NCBI GenBank assembly: GCA_023807065.1
Contig: JAJJLU010000417.1
Coordinates: 1 to 49,996, forward strand
Length of the DNA stretch: 49,996 nucleotides
Source of the DNA: Isotricha intestinalis
Lineage: Eukaryota > Ciliophora > Litostomatea > Vestibuliferida > Isotrichidae
Direction: 5' to 3'
Shown here one piece after another: positions 20,951-30,891 of this stretch. The notes beneath the pieces were generated by a model that did no database searches, was not told where the DNA came from, and saw only the letters and a list, made by a program, of their open reading frames with translations. A program made the translations under genes and the position numbers. The first letter of the stretch is position 1, and every line of letters begins with the position of its first letter.

Positions 20951-22213
20951 ATGAGTAAAAAAAATAATGATATCCAAATAGATGGAAATAACATAGACAA
21001 AATAAATATATATAAATTTCAATTTGGTGATAAAGTTCCAAATATAACAGATCAAATAGAAAAAAGATTAGAACATATTAATTCAGAAAAAGAAAAACTC
21101 TTAAAGCTTTGCCCAATTAAGAAAAAAAAAATTCATAATGTAATTCGAAATAAATTTAAAACAAGAACAGCTACAACAAAAAGAAAAACAAAAAAAACTT
21201 TAAATTTTAATCTATTATCAACTTTCGGAGGAAAATATAAAAAAAATATATTTGAAATTAGTAATTTCTTATTCAATAGAACTTTAAAATCTGTAGATAC
21301 TCATTCTTCTGAAAGTAATAAAAAAATACAATTTAAAAATTCTATATTTCCCTCAGAAAAACAAAATAAAGTAAAATATAGAAATTCTTCTTTTTTTATA
21401 ACTGAAAATAAACAAAAAAAAAGATTATTAGATTTGACATCAAATTTTTCAAGAAATAATTCTGAAATTAATTTTATTTCTCCAATGATAAAATATGGTT
21501 TGTTAAATAATAATAATAATCATTCATTCAATGATGATGAAGAAATACAACTTATAAATAACAGCAATAGTAATAGTAATAGTAATAGTAGTAGTTACAG
21601 TATTTATGGAAGGAAAAGTTTAGATAGTTTTGATTTAAATAAATCGAAAATTAAAAAAAAAACTAATAAAAGTAATATTAGTTATATTAATAAAATAAAA
21701 ATAAGAAAAAATAATATTCCTCACCCTATTTATAAACAATTAAATGATACTTTAGAAAAAACGAAAAAAATAAAAAATGATATTGAAAATTATTCGAATT
21801 CTTTAAATTTTAAAAATAGCGAAAAAGAAGATAATTTTGAAAATACTAATCAAATTATTCCATTGGATAAAAAAGACAAAAAATATTTCATTTATAAATT
21901 AGGATATTATATGTCTTTGGATCCTAAATTTAAAGACTCACTTTCAACAACAAAAACTATTTCTTTATTAAATCCAATTTCTTCTTTTATTTTTAAAGAA
22001 GCAATTGGTAAAGAAATGGAAATTAAAATTAAATATCAACCTTTAGATCAATTTAAATTTATTCCAAATAGATTTTTTGATAATGCTTTTAAAAAACCTC
22101 AATGGGTTGAAAAAAAAAATTTACAATTAAAAGAAGGTTTTAAATTAATTTATAATAAAGCTGAAAAAAATAATTATGAATTAAAGAGGATTAAATTGAA
22201 ACATAATATTTAA
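20951..22213 (+). CDS. Basic, Asn/Ser-rich protein of unknown function
   Basis: The 420-residue protein starts MSKKNNDIQI. I chose the ATG at 20951 because the frame extends upstream only through a TTG and AT-rich codons with no homology-like content. It contains basic clusters (KRKTKKT at about 81), a (SN)n run near residue 203 and a more ordered C-terminal 100 residues (YKLGYYMSLDPKF, FIPNRFFDNAF). No known domain. No signal peptide. Confidence 0.62.
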   Translation: MSKKNNDIQIDGNNIDKINIYKFQFGDKVPNITDQIEKRLEHINSEKEKLLKLCPIKKKKIHNVIRNKFKTRTATTKRKTKKTLNFNLLSTFGGKYKKNIFEISNFLFNRTLKSVDTHSSESNKKIQFKNSIFPSEKQNKVKYRNSSFFITENKQKKRLLDLTSNFSRNNSEINFISPMIKYGLLNNNNNHSFNDDEEIQLINNSNSNSNSNSSSYSIYGRKSLDSFDLNKSKIKKKTNKSNISYINKIKIRKNNIPHPIYKQLNDTLEKTKKIKNDIENYSNSLNFKNSEKEDNFENTNQIIPLDKKDKKYFIYKLGYYMSLDPKFKDSLSTTKTISLLNPISSFIFKEAIGKEMEIKIKYQPLDQFKFIPNRFFDNAFKKPQWVEKKNLQLKEGFKLIYNKAEKNNYELKRIKLKHNI

Positions 22214-23293
22214 TAATTGTAATTGAATATATTATAAGAGAAGAATCTTTTTTGTTTAAATTATATTAATAATTATATTAAAACTTATGTAATAGAATAT
22301 ATAATAATTTGACTTAGATAAATACATATTTAATTTGTAAATAAATTTATTTTTGAAAATTTAAATTTTTTTTTTAATTTTTTTTTCATTTTTTACAATA
22401 ATTCATTATAAATTCATTCATTTATTGTTAATTAATCATTGAATTTGATTAAAAAAATATGAATGTCAATGCTATATGGAAATCTATTAATTGATTTTAA
22501 TAAAAATTAATCATTAAATAATAAATAATCTAGATAATTTGTTAACCAAAATTTATAAAAAAAATGATTTGTGAACTTTGAATTTTTTTATTATGGTAGT
22601 TAGATTATTTATCAAAAAAAATCAAATAAAATCTACTCAAAAAGACATGGAACATTATCCATAAAATTACTATTATAGGGAAAAGATTAAATATAATAAA
22701 ATTCATATTAAAAAATCATTTCCTTCATCACCTTAAAACCAATGACATATGAATAATTTTGAAATGATATTATTGTTGGAGATAATTAGTTTTATATTTA
22801 TTTATTTCAATTTTTTTTCAGGAAATAAAATAATTGGCATTATATTTAAAAATTAAATATTCTCCAAAAAAACTTTTATAAATGAAATAACTTTTGTATT
22901 TTAAATTAAATTTGATTGAATATTTCTTTATTATCTACTTTTTCATCAATGTTTTTTGTCTATTTTTATCTATTTCATTTAATGATATTTTTTATTATTT
23001 TCAAAACCAAAAAAAATTTAATTAAAATATATAATAAACAAAATTATTTTTTTTAAATATATTTTAAAATGATGAAACTAAACTGTGTAGTTTTGATTTC
23101 AAATTGAAAAAACTTATAAAACTGAAAGAAAAATATATTTATTATTAAAATATAATTAAATAATGTAATTTTTCATAAAAAAAATAAAGTTATTAAAAGT
23201 TCTTAAAGAAAAAATTAAAAGAAAAAAAAAAATTAAAGAAATAAGAATAAATAAAATTCCTTATAAAAAGCCTCAAAAAAAATCATAAAAATC
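22214..23293. other. AT-rich intergenic region between convergent genes
   Basis: This 1.08 kb stretch has stops in all frames, homopolymer A/T runs, and no ORF, tandem repeat or RNA gene that I can see. Confidence 0.5.
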
Positions 23294-24007
23294 TTATACC
23301 ATATTAGTATTATCATCAATATTTTCATTTTTCTTATCATCTCCTTTAGATTTAGAAAGAAGAAGAATATTAGTTACATTAGTAACTTTAACAACATCTT
23401 TTTCTGAATTATTTTCACATTCTTTTTTTTTTTCTTCAATAACATTTTCATCTTTATTATCTTTATTATCTTTATTATCTTTATCATCTTTATCATCTTT
23501 ATCATCTTTATTAGCAATCTTAATACATTCATTATAAATTTTTTCCATTTCTTCTTCATTTAAACCATAATTATCTCCTTCTTCATCAGGATTATCATCA
23601 TTATTAATATTATCAATAGCTTCAACACATTCATTATTATGTTGAAAACTTTCTTCTAAAGCTTTTTTAGTATTTTCATTAATTTCATCAAAAAATTTAT
23701 TATTATTTTTATCTATTTCATCTTCATAACAATTATATTCATAATTATAATTTTTCCCAGGTTGATATACTCCATATTTATCATATCTTCCTCCATGTTT
23801 ATCAAAGCCAACATGATTAAAATAATTTCCATTTTCATCCCAGAAACTTCCATTTGGTGTTGTGTAAAAACCTCTATCATCTATGTAACCATCTTCTACT
23901 TCTTCTTTTATTCTTTCTAAAAATTCTTCTTCTGTGTTTTCTTCTTTTTTTTCTTCTTTTTTAATCTCATTTTCTGTATTTTGAACTTTTTCTTCTTTTG
24001 GCTCCAT
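23294..24007 (-). CDS. Acidic protein with a Gly-aromatic central motif
   Basis: The 237-residue, very Glu/Asp/Lys-rich protein has a conserved-looking core at about 38-100 in which short turns repeat with the pattern aromatic-x-D/N-x-G: GYIDDRGFY, GSFWDENGNYF, GFDKHGGRYD, YGVYQPG. This suggests a small beta-repeat module. I do not recognise a named family. Downstream is a stretch of three-residue KDD/KDN repeats. The protein is probably soluble. Start ATG at 24007-24005. Confidence 0.6.
   Translation of the reverse strand: MEPKEEKVQNTENEIKKEEKKEENTEEEFLERIKEEVEDGYIDDRGFYTTPNGSFWDENGNYFNHVGFDKHGGRYDKYGVYQPGKNYNYEYNCYEDEIDKNNNKFFDEINENTKKALEESFQHNNECVEAIDNINNDDNPDEEGDNYGLNEEEMEKIYNECIKIANKDDKDDKDDKDNKDNKDNKDENVIEEKKKECENNSEKDVVKVTNVTNILLLSKSKGDDKKNENIDDNTNMV
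23453..23516 (-). repeat. 9-base tandem repeat encoding KDD/KDN
   Basis: Seven consecutive ATCTTTATT / ATCTTTATC units on the plus strand encode (DKD or NKD) triplets in the acidic protein. It is a low-complexity slippage tract. Confidence 0.85.
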
Positions 24008-24329
24008 TTTTAAAATTAAGTTTTTTAATTTAAAATTAGTTTTTTAATTTAAAATTTATGTTTTAATTAAGAATATAATATAAAGATTTTTGAATTTTTT
24101 AAAAATACTATTTTTGTGTTTATTGTTTTTGGAAAATAATATATTTTTTGAAAAAGTTTTTTATTTTTATTTAAAGGAAAAATTTTATATTTATAGAAAA
24201 TATTTTTTTCTTTTTATTTTGTTTATTTAAATCTAACATTCTAATAAGAAAAAAAAAATTATTTTTTATTTTAATTAAAAAATAAGAAAATAAAATTTAA
24301 TAAAATATTTTTTGTTTTTCATAAAATTA
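24008..24329. other. Short divergent intergenic region
   Basis: About 320 bases of T-rich DNA lie between the divergent acidic-protein gene and the next plus-strand gene. No feature is visible other than presumed promoters. Confidence 0.45.
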
Positions 24330-25019
24330 ATGTCAACAAGTCTTGAAAATGAAAAATATGATATTGAAAATGAGATTAAAATTAAGGAATCTCCTTCATT
24401 AATAATATCACAAACTTTAGAAAGGTCATTTTCTGATTCTTCAATTCAAAGTTATAAAAAATATACAGATTTATTATCTTTAAATGAAGAAAACAAAAAT
24501 TCTGAAAAAACAAAATCAATAATAAATCCTTTATATCTTAATAAAAAAAATATAAATTCAAAAAATATAAATTACCCTTATTTAGATTTTAAAAATATAA
24601 TGCAAAATTCAAATAAAGAATTAAATAATAATAATAATATTATTCAAAAAATTCAAGAATTAAACGAAAACATTGTATCAAAGAATCTAAATAGCTTTTT
24701 TAATAATAAACAAATTTTATCTAAAAGTCCTAACAAATCACAAACTCAATTAATGTCAAAAATGGAATATATTAAAAATAAAAATGGGGCTTTAAAAGTT
24801 TTTTCTGGAGAAAATTCAAATACTCTTCAAAAAAAAGAAAAAAAATTATTAGCGGGGTTTATTAGTAATAAATTTAAAGAAGAAGATGATATTGAAGAAT
24901 TTAAAAATCAATTTGAAATAGGAAATAAAAGTCCATTCGGTTGTTTAGATTTTAAAAGAAAATTTAAAACTAATTTTAATGTAAATAATCAATTTAAGTA
25001 TACAAAAATTAAAGAATAG
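24330..25019 (+). CDS. Ser/Asn-rich protein of unknown function
   Basis: The 229-residue protein starts at the ATG at 24330 (MSTSLENEKY); the frame upstream has only a TTG. It is polar and probably largely disordered, with a few SP/SPxK sites (for example ILSKSPNKS) and a C-terminal basic-aromatic segment. The stop is TAG. No domain is recognised. Confidence 0.55.
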   Translation: MSTSLENEKYDIENEIKIKESPSLIISQTLERSFSDSSIQSYKKYTDLLSLNEENKNSEKTKSIINPLYLNKKNINSKNINYPYLDFKNIMQNSNKELNNNNNIIQKIQELNENIVSKNLNSFFNNKQILSKSPNKSQTQLMSKMEYIKNKNGALKVFSGENSNTLQKKEKKLLAGFISNKFKEEDDIEEFKNQFEIGNKSPFGCLDFKRKFKTNFNVNNQFKYTKIKE

Positions 25020-25377
25020 AAACCTCATTTTTGAAAAATTAGTTTTTTTTACAATATAAATAAAAAATAAGTAAACATTCTACCAACTATAATATTTATA
25101 GAGTTAATAAACAATTTATATATATTTTATCAAAACAAACAATAAAAAAATTAAAAAATATAAAAAAAATTATGAAATTATTTTATTATATTTTACTTAT
25201 TAATTTCAACATTTGAAATATTTCTTTCTTAAATAAAATGATATAAGGAAATTTAATATATTCCAATTAATAGAATTTTAAAATTTCAAATTATCTATTA
25301 ATTCAGTTTATTTTTTTTTAAAATGAATATTATTTATTTTTCATAAAAAATTCTAAATACTCTTAAAACAATAAATA

Positions 25378-26560
25378 ATGTCAATAAAAAATGAAAACCC
25401 CAAAATCCAAAAAGTAAGAATCTTAAATAAATATAAAAAATTAAAAAATAAAAAAAACAGCCAATTGTATCATTTAATAAATGGGAAGGATTTAATTATT
25501 TTCCATTACAGGGAAAAATATTAATGGGGCCAACATCATTTAAACCAACATTACTTACATTTACATCTGTTACTCTTCCAGTAATTCTTTTTTTAGTTTT
25601 TAATTCAAAATATTTTAAAGAAAAAATAAGTATAAGTATCTCAATAATAATAGGAATAATATATATAATATCAATAATATTTCTTTTAATTTCATCGTTT
25701 TCAGATCCTGGAATTTTACTAAGATTCAAAGTAGATTCAATTAAAAAAAGAAAAAAAATAAAAATTATACAAAATGGTTATTTTGTAAAATATAATTTTT
25801 GTGTTACTTGTTCAATAATAAGGCCATTAAGAACTAATCATTGTAAAGATTGTAATAATTGTGTTCAAAGATTTGATCATCATTGCCCTTGGATTGGGAA
25901 TTGTGTGGGGATTCGAAATTATAAATTTTTTTATATTTTTTTATGTAATTTGATTCTTATAAGTTTATTAATTTTAATTTTTTGCATTGTTCATATTTGG
26001 AAATTTATCAATGATAATTATAAAGAATACAAAGTAAAAAAAATATTTTTAAAGTTATTTAGACAAATAAAAAAAAAAATAAAAAAACAGGATTAATTTT
26101 GAGTGAATGTATTATTTCTATTTTTTTAATTATTTATTGTTGTTTATCAATGTTATTTACTATTGGATTATTTATTTATCATTCTAAAGTAATTATTAAT
26201 AATAGGACCACAAAAGAACATTTAAAAAAATTTTTTTTTAATCCATTTAATAATCCTTATTCTAGAAATTTACAAAGAAATTGCCAATATATTCTTTTTC
26301 CTAGATTAACTCAAAAATCTATTTTAGATATTCTTAAATGGGATAATGATATAATTGATGATTTCAATACTCTAGATAATAAAAATAATTTAAAAATGCA
26401 TCTTTCAATTGAAAGTGAAGAAATTGAAATTAATAATAAAAATATTTCTAGCAAATATTCTGATGTTAAAGAAAATACATCATCAGAAAGAGAAGAAAGA
26501 ATAATTCCAAAGTTTTCTTATGATTTAAATTTTAATAATAATTATGGTAATCCTTTATAA
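25378..26560 (+). CDS. DHHC palmitoyltransferase, three exons
   Basis: Splicing exons 25378-25413, 25461-26033 and 26063-26560 gives a continuous 368-residue S-acyltransferase of internal membranes. The N-terminus gains W-E-G-F-N-Y-F...GKILMGP, typical of DHHC proteins just before TM1. TM1-2 lie at about 42-90. The Cys-rich domain contains NHCKDCNNC and [12 protein letters not shown], with catalytic Cys154. TM3 and TM4 follow, split by intron 2. The conserved TTxE motif appears as TTKEH after TM4. Without intron 2 removal the protein would lose TM4 and TTxE, so splicing is needed for function. The C-terminal tail is polar. All key residues are present. Confidence 0.88.
25414..25460 (+). other. 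Intron 1 of DHHC gene, 47 bases
   Basis: The intron starts GTAAGA and ends AACAG, phase 0, with an AT-rich interior containing stops. Its removal joins 12 N-terminal codons from an ATG to a reading frame with DHHC-family N-terminal residues. Confidence 0.8.
26034..26062 (+). other. Intron 2 of DHHC gene, 29 bases
   Basis: The intron starts GTAAAA and ends TTTAG, phase 0. Its length (29) is not a multiple of three, which explains why the two halves lie in different frames. Removal restores TM3-TM4 continuity. Confidence 0.85.
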
Positions 26561-26658
26561 TATTTTTTAAATTAATTAATATTTTTTTTGAGATTGAATA
26601 TATAATAATTTATAAATATATAAATAAAAAAAATCTTTGACAAAACTTTTAGAAGATA

Positions 26659-26936
26659 AAAATAGAAAATAAAGAAGAAATGCTAATAGATAAAAAAGGA
26701 AATATTTTTAATAGAGAATTATCAGAAAAAAAAATGTATGGAGAAATAAAAGAATCAAATGAAATAGTGAAAGAAGGAAGAGAAATATATTTAAATGAAA
26801 TTCGTTATAGAAAAAAATTTCAAATGACTTCATATTAAAATGATATCTATTTAATTAATCAAGATTGGTATAATAAATGGAAAAAATATGTAAAATATCC
26901 TCAAATAAAACAACAAGTAGAAATCCCATAATTAGA
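26659..26936 (+). pseudogene. Truncated, decayed copy of the USP gene 5' end
   Basis: Plus-strand translation gives ENKEEMLIDKKGN, FNRELSEK, SNEIVKEGREIY, NEIRYRKK and INQDWYNKWKKYVKYPQ. These match, segment by segment, residues of the USP/DUSP protein encoded at 15144-18353 on the other strand. The copy has an in-frame TAA where the gene has Ala (TSY-stop-ND against TTYAND) and a one-base deletion in an A-run after KYPQI. Homology then fades quickly. It has no ATG equivalent of the parent start and no catalytic domain. By eye well over 80% of bases match, so it is a fairly young partial duplication about 8 kb from the parent. Confidence 0.88.
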
Positions 26937-27064
26937 AACAGATATTAAGTGTAATTAAATCTACTTATAATTTTAATATTAATAAAATCATTGTAGTAAT
27001 TTGTTATGTTAATTATTTCATATTCTCCTTTAATATATTAATTTTTTTGTCTAAAAAAATTTGA

Positions 27065-27208
27065 ATGAAAAGATTACATAAATTTCTAAATCTCAATATT
27101 TTACTTGGAAGTGTTTTTATTTTTAAAATAATGAAAAGTAATTTTCATGATTTAAATATTTTTATAAACAAAGGGTATATTAATGAAATTTTTAGGGGAC
27201 TTAAATAA
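27065..27208 (+). CDS. Possible short ORF, 47 codons
   Basis: An ATG-initiated frame encodes MKRLHKFLNLNIL...NEIFRGLK before TAA, in a region otherwise full of stops. It has no recognised similarity and no signal of selection. It could be chance or another relic next to the USP pseudogene. Confidence 0.2.
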   Translation: MKRLHKFLNLNILLGSVFIFKIMKSNFHDLNIFINKGYINEIFRGLK

Positions 27209-27300
27209 TTTTTTAATTTCTAATTATTTTTTCAAAAATAACAACTAAAAAGTAAATATTTTAAATGATTACATAAAAGAATAATAGTATACAATTAAAA

Positions 27301-27576
27301 ATGGATTTTATACAACCAAACATAAATCAAAATGAACCTCAATATTCTCCAAGTACTTTAATAATATTTTATGATGTCACTGTTGGAAAAGAACCTTTAT
27401 TAAAAGCAATAGAAGATTATCATGCAACTGTCATATATGATTTACAAATAATGAAATCTATTTCTATTAAAATTCCAGATGGTTGTAAAATTGAAGATGC
27501 CATTGAATATTTTAATAAAGTCAATGGTGTTTTACAAGTTAATAGAGATGCTATATTATCAATTAGATCAAATTAA
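27301..27576 (+). CDS. Small stand-alone subtilase-propeptide-like (I9-like) protein
   Basis: The 91-residue protein has a predicted beta-alpha-beta-beta-alpha-beta order. STLIIFYDV is followed by a helix (KEPLLKAIEDYHATVIYD), a strand (KSISIKIPDG), a helix (IEDAIEYFNKVNGV) and a final strand (LQVNRDAILSI). The pattern 'helix...V/GVxxVxxD' resembles propeptides of subtilisin-like proteases (I9/fervidolysin prodomain), which act as intramolecular chaperones and inhibitors. No protease domain follows, so it could be a free-standing protease inhibitor, like yeast Pbi2. No signal peptide is present, suggesting a cytosolic role. The fold assignment is by eye. Confidence 0.5.
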   Translation: MDFIQPNINQNEPQYSPSTLIIFYDVTVGKEPLLKAIEDYHATVIYDLQIMKSISIKIPDGCKIEDAIEYFNKVNGVLQVNRDAILSIRSN

Positions 27577-28543
27577 TCTTTTTAAATATTAAAAAAAATT
27601 TTTATAAAAAATTGTATTCTTTAAAATTTTTCTTTTAATAAGGACTTACATTTAAACATATATATATATGTATCTTTTTAAATGCTTAAACTATTTTTTA
27701 TCTCTTTATAATAAATTCTAGTATTATAAATATATTTATAATTACAACTATAATATAAAAACTTTTAATGAATTAATAAATTTAATTTTTTTAAATACAA
27801 TTGATTTTTTTTAAGTTAGTTAAACATAATATTTTCAAAGTGAAAAAGAAGTATTTTAAAATATATCTAAATTTAAAAAAGGAAATGTCTATTGTTAACA
27901 CAACAATCATAGTATTGTTTTTAATATTTATAATAATTTTATAAGTTGTTTTTAAATAATTTTGCTTTATTTTTCAAAACATCTGATTTATTTTCTAAAT
28001 GAGAATGTAATTTCATTCATATCATCTTGAATATTACTTATTAACATATCTCTCTATAATTCCTTTCTAATTCATTCATATATAATAGAATATTATTGTC
28101 AGTATCTATAAAATTGACTTTAATGTTTCAAATTAATGTTAATTAAAAATTCTTTATTTGAGTGATCTAGTTAAGTATTCTAGTAATTTAATAATTCCAT
28201 ATATTTCTTGATATTCTTTTATTATTATTGTTAGTAAAAATATCATATGTGACAATTAATTTAATATTTTCTTTTCTCATTGATTTTACATATATCTTTC
28301 ATTTGAATGTTATTGATATTAAAATTAATTGTTCTCAATATCTTTTACTTCCTTTTAATTTTTTTATTTCTTTTTAATTCTCTATATTTTTCTATTAATT
28401 GGATTTCCAATTCTAATAAGAAATTTTTTAAATTAATTCATATTTATTTATAAGTTTATTTTATAATATAAAATTATCTATAAAATCATAAAAAAACAAA
28501 TGAATGTAATATCTATATTTAAATCTAATCTAATATATCACAA
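27577..28543. other. Intergenic region with possible eroded minus-strand coding remnant
   Basis: From about 27950 to 28460 the minus strand shows short coding-like runs (IDTDNNILLYMNELERNY; NIQDDMNE; LHSHLENKSDVLKNK in another frame) broken by many stops and frame changes. This is what a long-dead coiled-coil gene would look like, but chance cannot be excluded. The first 370 bases show nothing. Confidence 0.3.
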
Positions 28544-30715
28544 TTATTTTTTTTCTTTTTCTTTAATTAATTCTTCAATTTCGGCATAAACGAAATCAGA
28601 AGAATATTTTTTCAATATTTCATTGTCATTCGAGTTAAAACCATGAGCAAAATGAATTAATTCATAACCTCGAACATCAATATTAAATTGATCATATTTA
28701 CAAATATCATAAATACATCTAATAGTATCATCTCTCAAAGGATCTTTCCCACCAACAAAAAACCTCATTTTAGGTAAATATTGAATAATTTTTTCATTAG
28801 CTTTAATAACACTAAAGAAAGGATCATTAAAATTAGGATAATCACCACCATATGAATCTCTTGCAAATTGCAAAAAAGTAGAAGTTACTAAATCTTCAGT
28901 CAAAGATAACATTAATGAATTAGTTATATTATCTTTTCCTAAATAAGTTGTTGGATATTCTAAAAGAACTAAATCAGGCAATTTAATATTACTTCCTTCA
29001 TATAAATTAATGGCAATAATTAAATATAATAATGCTAAGGCAATATTTCCTCCTGCTGAATCTCCTGATAAAATAATATTTTTAATATTTAAATTTAATT
29101 CTCTTTTAGCATGTTTTAATATCCAATTATAAGCTTGATATACTTCATTTAAAGCGCTTGGATATTGATTTTCCGGAGATAAACCATAATTAATTCCTAA
29201 AATTGGTATATTTAATTTATTTGACCATTTTCTTAAATAACTTTCATGAGTAAATGTTGATGAACCTATAAATGCTCCTCCGTGAATATGTATTAATAAT
29301 GTTTCTCTTATTTGATTTTCTTTTGGTATTATTAATGAAGGCTTTGAAAAACGAATAAACCGCTTTTTCTGTTCATATTTTTCATTTCTAAAATATATTT
29401 TTGAAGAATGAATTAAACGTGTACTTACATAATATTTTTTTTCACTTTTTTCTATTTGTTCTAAATAAATAGGCTTTTCTTTTATTTCTTCATCTTCATT
29501 TGTAATAAATGCATTGCTTGTTGAATCATTCGAAGGAATTTTTCCATTTAAAAAATCATTTAGTTTTTGTATGTATTCTAAATTAATTTCTTTTTGTTCT
29601 CTTTTTAAATATAATTTCCTCCTACAACAAATTTTATCATAAGTTTTTTCTAAAAGTGATTTTAAAAATTTATTTTTCCATAATCTGAAAAATTTAAACA
29701 ACATTTCTTCATTTATTTTTAATTTTCCTTTTTTAGAGTCATGTTCAGTATCTTCAGCACTTAATTTATATTTGATAGAATTTCCAATAGCTGATGTTAC
29801 TTTAGAAAGATTAGAATTTTTATCAATGACTTTAAATATTATACTCATCATAAATGGATTTTGTTTATCTTTTTCATTTATTACTTTTTCGATTTCTTCT
29901 TTATTTTTTGGAATAACTCTAAAATATTTATTATCCATTTTTCTCCATTCTCTATCTTCTTCTGAAATATTACAAATATCATTTATATCTAAAATAAAAC
30001 CATTGTTTAAACATAAAGCTAAATCTGGGATTTTATCTAATAAATATACTAAGTCATAAAATACAATTTCATTTTTTTTTGTTTTATTATTTAAGAAATT
30101 GTTTTCTTTAAATTTACCAATTGAATTAAATTTTCTTATTTGATCTTCTAAATTTTTAATATATGTTGATAAAGCATATTCTGAAACATGAGTGACAATC
30201 ATTCCAGGTTCTTTGTTGTGATTTTTTACAATTTGAATAAAATTAATTATTTTATCTGCTTTTGGTTTTATTTCTATTGAAGTTGAATATTGTAGATTAT
30301 AATATTTGGGATATTCGTTTTCAATGATATTTAATATTTTTTCAAAATTTAATGCATCAGTTTTATTTATTCTATTTATATCAATTTTATCAAGAATTTG
30401 TTCTATTAAATTAATTACTAATTTAAAAAGAATATGATAATCTAATGATTTTTTATTGTTGATTATACATAATTCATTAAATCCATTTTTGTTAATTCTT
30501 ATAAAGAAACTTATATGTTCTAAAATATTTGACAGTGATTTATGTAATAAATTCACTTTTTCAAGCATTATATTTGGATTTAATGGTTGAATTTTATCTT
30601 TCTCATAATTTTCATCACCGAAAGGACCATATTTTATTGTTTGTTTTGAAAAATCATAATCTTTTAAAAGAGTTTTTGGAATTCCTTCAAGATAATTATT
30701 TTCTGTTTCACTCAT
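28544..30715 (-). CDS. Hormone-sensitive-lipase-like esterase/lipase
   Basis: The 723-residue protein has an N-terminal helical domain (about 1-330) resembling the HSL N-domain, and a C-terminal alpha/beta hydrolase of the GDXG family. The oxyanion motif HIHGGAFIG precedes the nucleophile elbow GDSAGGN with Ser553. Candidate Asp658 lies in GGKDPLRDD and His691 in HFAHGFN, completing the triad. HSL enzymes hydrolyse acylglycerols and steryl esters on lipid droplets. The HGGA rather than HGGG oxyanion motif is a mild variant. There is no signal peptide, so the enzyme is cytosolic. Start at the first ATG, in a divergent-free 176-base gap from the next minus-strand gene. Confidence 0.88.
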   Translation of the reverse strand: MSETENNYLEGIPKTLLKDYDFSKQTIKYGPFGDENYEKDKIQPLNPNIMLEKVNLLHKSLSNILEHISFFIRINKNGFNELCIINNKKSLDYHILFKLVINLIEQILDKIDINRINKTDALNFEKILNIIENEYPKYYNLQYSTSIEIKPKADKIINFIQIVKNHNKEPGMIVTHVSEYALSTYIKNLEDQIRKFNSIGKFKENNFLNNKTKKNEIVFYDLVYLLDKIPDLALCLNNGFILDINDICNISEEDREWRKMDNKYFRVIPKNKEEIEKVINEKDKQNPFMMSIIFKVIDKNSNLSKVTSAIGNSIKYKLSAEDTEHDSKKGKLKINEEMLFKFFRLWKNKFLKSLLEKTYDKICCRRKLYLKREQKEINLEYIQKLNDFLNGKIPSNDSTSNAFITNEDEEIKEKPIYLEQIEKSEKKYYVSTRLIHSSKIYFRNEKYEQKKRFIRFSKPSLIIPKENQIRETLLIHIHGGAFIGSSTFTHESYLRKWSNKLNIPILGINYGLSPENQYPSALNEVYQAYNWILKHAKRELNLNIKNIILSGDSAGGNIALALLYLIIAINLYEGSNIKLPDLVLLEYPTTYLGKDNITNSLMLSLTEDLVTSTFLQFARDSYGGDYPNFNDPFFSVIKANEKIIQYLPKMRFFVGGKDPLRDDTIRCIYDICKYDQFNIDVRGYELIHFAHGFNSNDNEILKKYSSDFVYAEIEELIKEKEKK

Positions 30716-30891
30716 ATTAAAATAATAATATTGGATATTTTTAATTTATATATTTTTTGTAACATGATGTCATCCTTTGCGCATAAAAAAATAAATAACT
30801 AGATTATTTTTTTAAATTCTGAAAAAAAAAAATAAAAAAAATAATAAAAAAAATAAATAAAAAAAAATTTAAAAAACAAATTATTTTAATT

